DNA from: Marsupella aquatica
Taxonomy: Eukaryota > Marchantiophyta
Assembly: GCA_973895155.1 (NCBI GenBank)
Contig: OZ316894.1
Coordinates: forward strand, 6,758,001-6,822,000
Length of the DNA: 64,000 nucleotides
Direction: 5' to 3'
The notes beneath the pieces are model-generated. The model worked only from the letters and a program-made list of their open reading frames with translations. It searched no databases and was not told the origin of the DNA. Position 1 is the first letter of the stretch. Each line of letters begins with the position of its first letter. A program made the position numbers and the translations under genes. Positions 62,046-64,000 of the stretch are shown in pieces.

Positions 62046-62582
62046 ATGGCTAAAAATATAGTAAAGTTTGATAAATTTTATGGGAAGGAGAAGGAAGATG
62101 CGAAAACCTACCTTAAAGAATATGAAGCATCAACTGCCACAAACAATCAAAATACAGATAATGAGAAGGTAGTAAACTACCTTAATTACAGAGAGGAGAT
62201 AGAAGAAAAAGATTTGTATGAATATAATAATATATATGCACTTCAAACTCAGAATCTAGACCTTAGTATTTTTCTATAGCATAACTTGGACCTTCTCAAA
62301 GATCGGTACCAAGACCACCGATGGGACCTTCAGGAGGTTATCCACCTAAGGGGAGGTGGATTACATTTTTGTTGATGAAAAATTAATAGTAAATCGAGTG
62401 GTAGACACTATTGGTAATACTGAAAATCTGGAAGAAGAACTGCTAGTAAAATCCACACCCTTATCTCTAGAAGTTTTTGGGCAACCCTTGATTGGAAACG
62501 TTGTTGACACGGAAGTGAAAGATTTAGTCAAAACGGGAGTAACAGGTCAACCAAATACTAGGGTGCACAATCGTGTCACATT

Positions 62583-63580
62583 TTGGATACTTTTGCAACC
62601 ACTCGATCTAAAGAAAAAGGGGAAGAAGAAAGAAATATTGATTATAAGAATGGAAAGAAGAAAAAACCCTCTAAGAAGAAGAAGACCTCCTTTGAGGAAG
62701 GTTTACCTAAAGATCAAGATCCAGTCTATGATAGTCATGATCCTAAATATTTTGTACCTGACATCTCAGATGATATAAGGGATTACTTAGCAAATGAGAT
62801 TTTGGAGAAAATACAAGACCCAAAACATGATCCACTTGAGGTGAGTGTACCTAAGAAATTGATTTCTGAAAAGAGATCTCATTATGACATAGTTCAAGAT
62901 GTCACGAATCATCTTGCCAATATTACAATAGGAGAATTGTTGCAAGATAATTCTATCTACCGAAAACAACTGAGAAGTTTACTAGTGGGAAGGAGAAGAC
63001 CTGTCAAGTTACCTACTACTAAGATTTTGAGAATGGAGTGGAAAGACCAAGAACCACCTACAATCTACCTTCTAGTAGAAGGTTGTGTAGTCAAAAGGTA
63101 CCAATGGATGGAGGTTCAAATGTCAACCTTATGACCAAGACGGTAGCTTTTGACCTTGGGTTTACAACATTTGAGCATACCCCTAAAATTTTGAGAATGA
63201 CAAACCAATCACGAGTTATTCCAATCGGAAAACACAGTAAGGTGCCAACTAATATAATAGGACTTAATTTTTATCTTCATTATGTTGTGATAGATCATGA
63301 AATCCCATCAAGTTTTCCAATTCTATTAGGCAGGCCATGGCTCTATAAGGCCAAGGTGGAAGTTAATTGGGAACAACAAGAATCATGGTCTGTTAAAATG
63401 AATTGGGGACCGGAACCTTACCTCGGAGAAACATCTACTGAAGAGGGGTACACTTCTGACTATTCCGACTCTGGGCTAATAACCGCATTTCACAAATTCC
63501 AAGACTACTCAAGTGTGCATTACATAGAAATCTATGAAAAAGGTGAGTTATCGCAAGAAAATGAACATTCAAAATTCTGA
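62583..63580 (+). pseudogene. gypsy linker and retropepsin, frameshifted
   Basis: 62583-63134 is a Lys/Asp-rich linker (PKYFVPDISDDIRDYLANEI). The protease is in another frame from about 63095: MDGGSNVNLMT with DGG at the active site in place of D-S/T-G, then the flap-side GRPWLYKAKV. The change of frame falls right before the active site, so a full Gag-Pro protein cannot be made from this copy without recoding. Confidence 0.75.
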
Positions 63581-63583
63581 CTT

Positions 63584-64000
63584 GTGAAATTGATGACCAC
63601 CAACAAGAGTGAAACTTCAAGGTTGCCACCGACAGAGGAAGACATTAGGGAATCACAAGGAGTTGAAATGACTGAAGGTATGGTAGATCCGCAGCAAGCA
63701 CAAAAGATTGAGATTGAACCTGGAAAGTTTATCAATATTGGTAAGCATATCCAATGTGAGTTAAAAGAAAAGTAGATTGATTTGTTGAAACAATACAAAG
63801 ATGTATTTGCATGGAATCATCAGGACCTTAAAGGCATACATCCATGGCTTGCGGAACATCGAATTGACCATAATGAAGGTGCAATACCAATTTGGCAAAG
63901 GCAATACCGTTTTAACCCAAAATATTTTTTAATGGTGAAGAGAAAAATAAACAAGTTGTTGGAGACAGGATTCATTTATCCTGTGCTTAGCAGTGAATGG
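63584..64000 (+). pseudogene. gypsy reverse transcriptase start, with in-frame stop
   Basis: One frame runs from 63584 through a TAG (63774-63776) to the window edge. After the stop it reads IDLLKQYKDVFAWNHQDLKG, the usual start of plant gypsy reverse transcriptase, up to the SSEW motif. The catalytic YxDD lies beyond the window. Confidence 0.75.

Larger units (their letters stand above)
62046..64000 (+). mobile_element. Ty3/gypsy element, gag to reverse transcriptase, runs off the window
   Basis: Plus-strand pieces in order: gag start at 62046 (KFDKFYGKEKEDAKTYLKEY), a Lys-rich linker, retropepsin near 63100-63360 (MDGGSNVNLMT, then FPILLGRPWL), and the start of reverse transcriptase after 63776 (KDVFAWNHQDLKGIHPW, then NKLLETGFIYPVLSSEW). 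The order and motifs are those of plant gypsy elements. There is a frame change near 63090-63110 and an in-frame TAG at 63774-63776. The 3' end lies outside the window. Confidence 0.85.

Overview
The window looks like nuclear DNA of a land plant. It has spliceosomal introns with GT..AG borders, PIN-type auxin carriers, a plastid-type GGPP synthase, plant-type Ty1/copia and Ty3/gypsy retrotransposons, teloboxes, and long AT-rich intergenic tracts. The short-loop PIN proteins and roughly one gene per 10 kb would suit a non-seed plant such as a moss or liverwort. The species cannot be fixed from the sequence alone.

Layout. 1-7.7 kb: a minus-strand multi-exon gene. Its C-terminal exons splice in frame to join a degenerate N4/N6-type DNA-methylase-like domain to an FCP1-like (NIF/CTD phosphatase-type) domain. 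Its introns hold GC-rich 21-nt hairpin repeats. 7.9-14.0 kb: a GC-rich block with 64-bp and 47-bp tandem repeats, a 618-codon orphan ORF, a tRNA-Asp-type primer-binding site, and a Gag ORF with three zinc knuckles but no pol. 14.7-16.2 kb: a TATA-bearing promoter and a TFIIA large-subunit N-terminal ORF, perhaps truncated. 17.7-30.1 kb: two tandem minus-strand PIN genes with identical exon sizes, duplicated together with their flanks. 30-35.7 kb: non-coding DNA with degenerate minisatellites. 35.7-42.6 kb: a decayed copia element with 114-bp LTRs. 44.4-47.0 kb: a five-exon SVP26/TEX261 (Erv26) gene. 51.0-52.9 kb: GGPP synthase with a probable 5'-UTR intron. 57.1-58.0 kb: a LINE 3' fragment. 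59.1-59.6 kb: a second, unrelated palindrome cluster. 60-64 kb: a gypsy element that runs off the window.

The genes do not form one pathway. The well-supported cellular genes are an ER-Golgi cargo adaptor, a plastid isoprenoid enzyme and two auxin-carrier paralogues. The most unusual items are the methylase-like/FCP1-like fusion with its hairpin-bearing introns, and the long GC-rich block with the orphan coiled-coil ORF. Exon borders were worked out by hand from splice consensus and frame continuity; no database search was possible.
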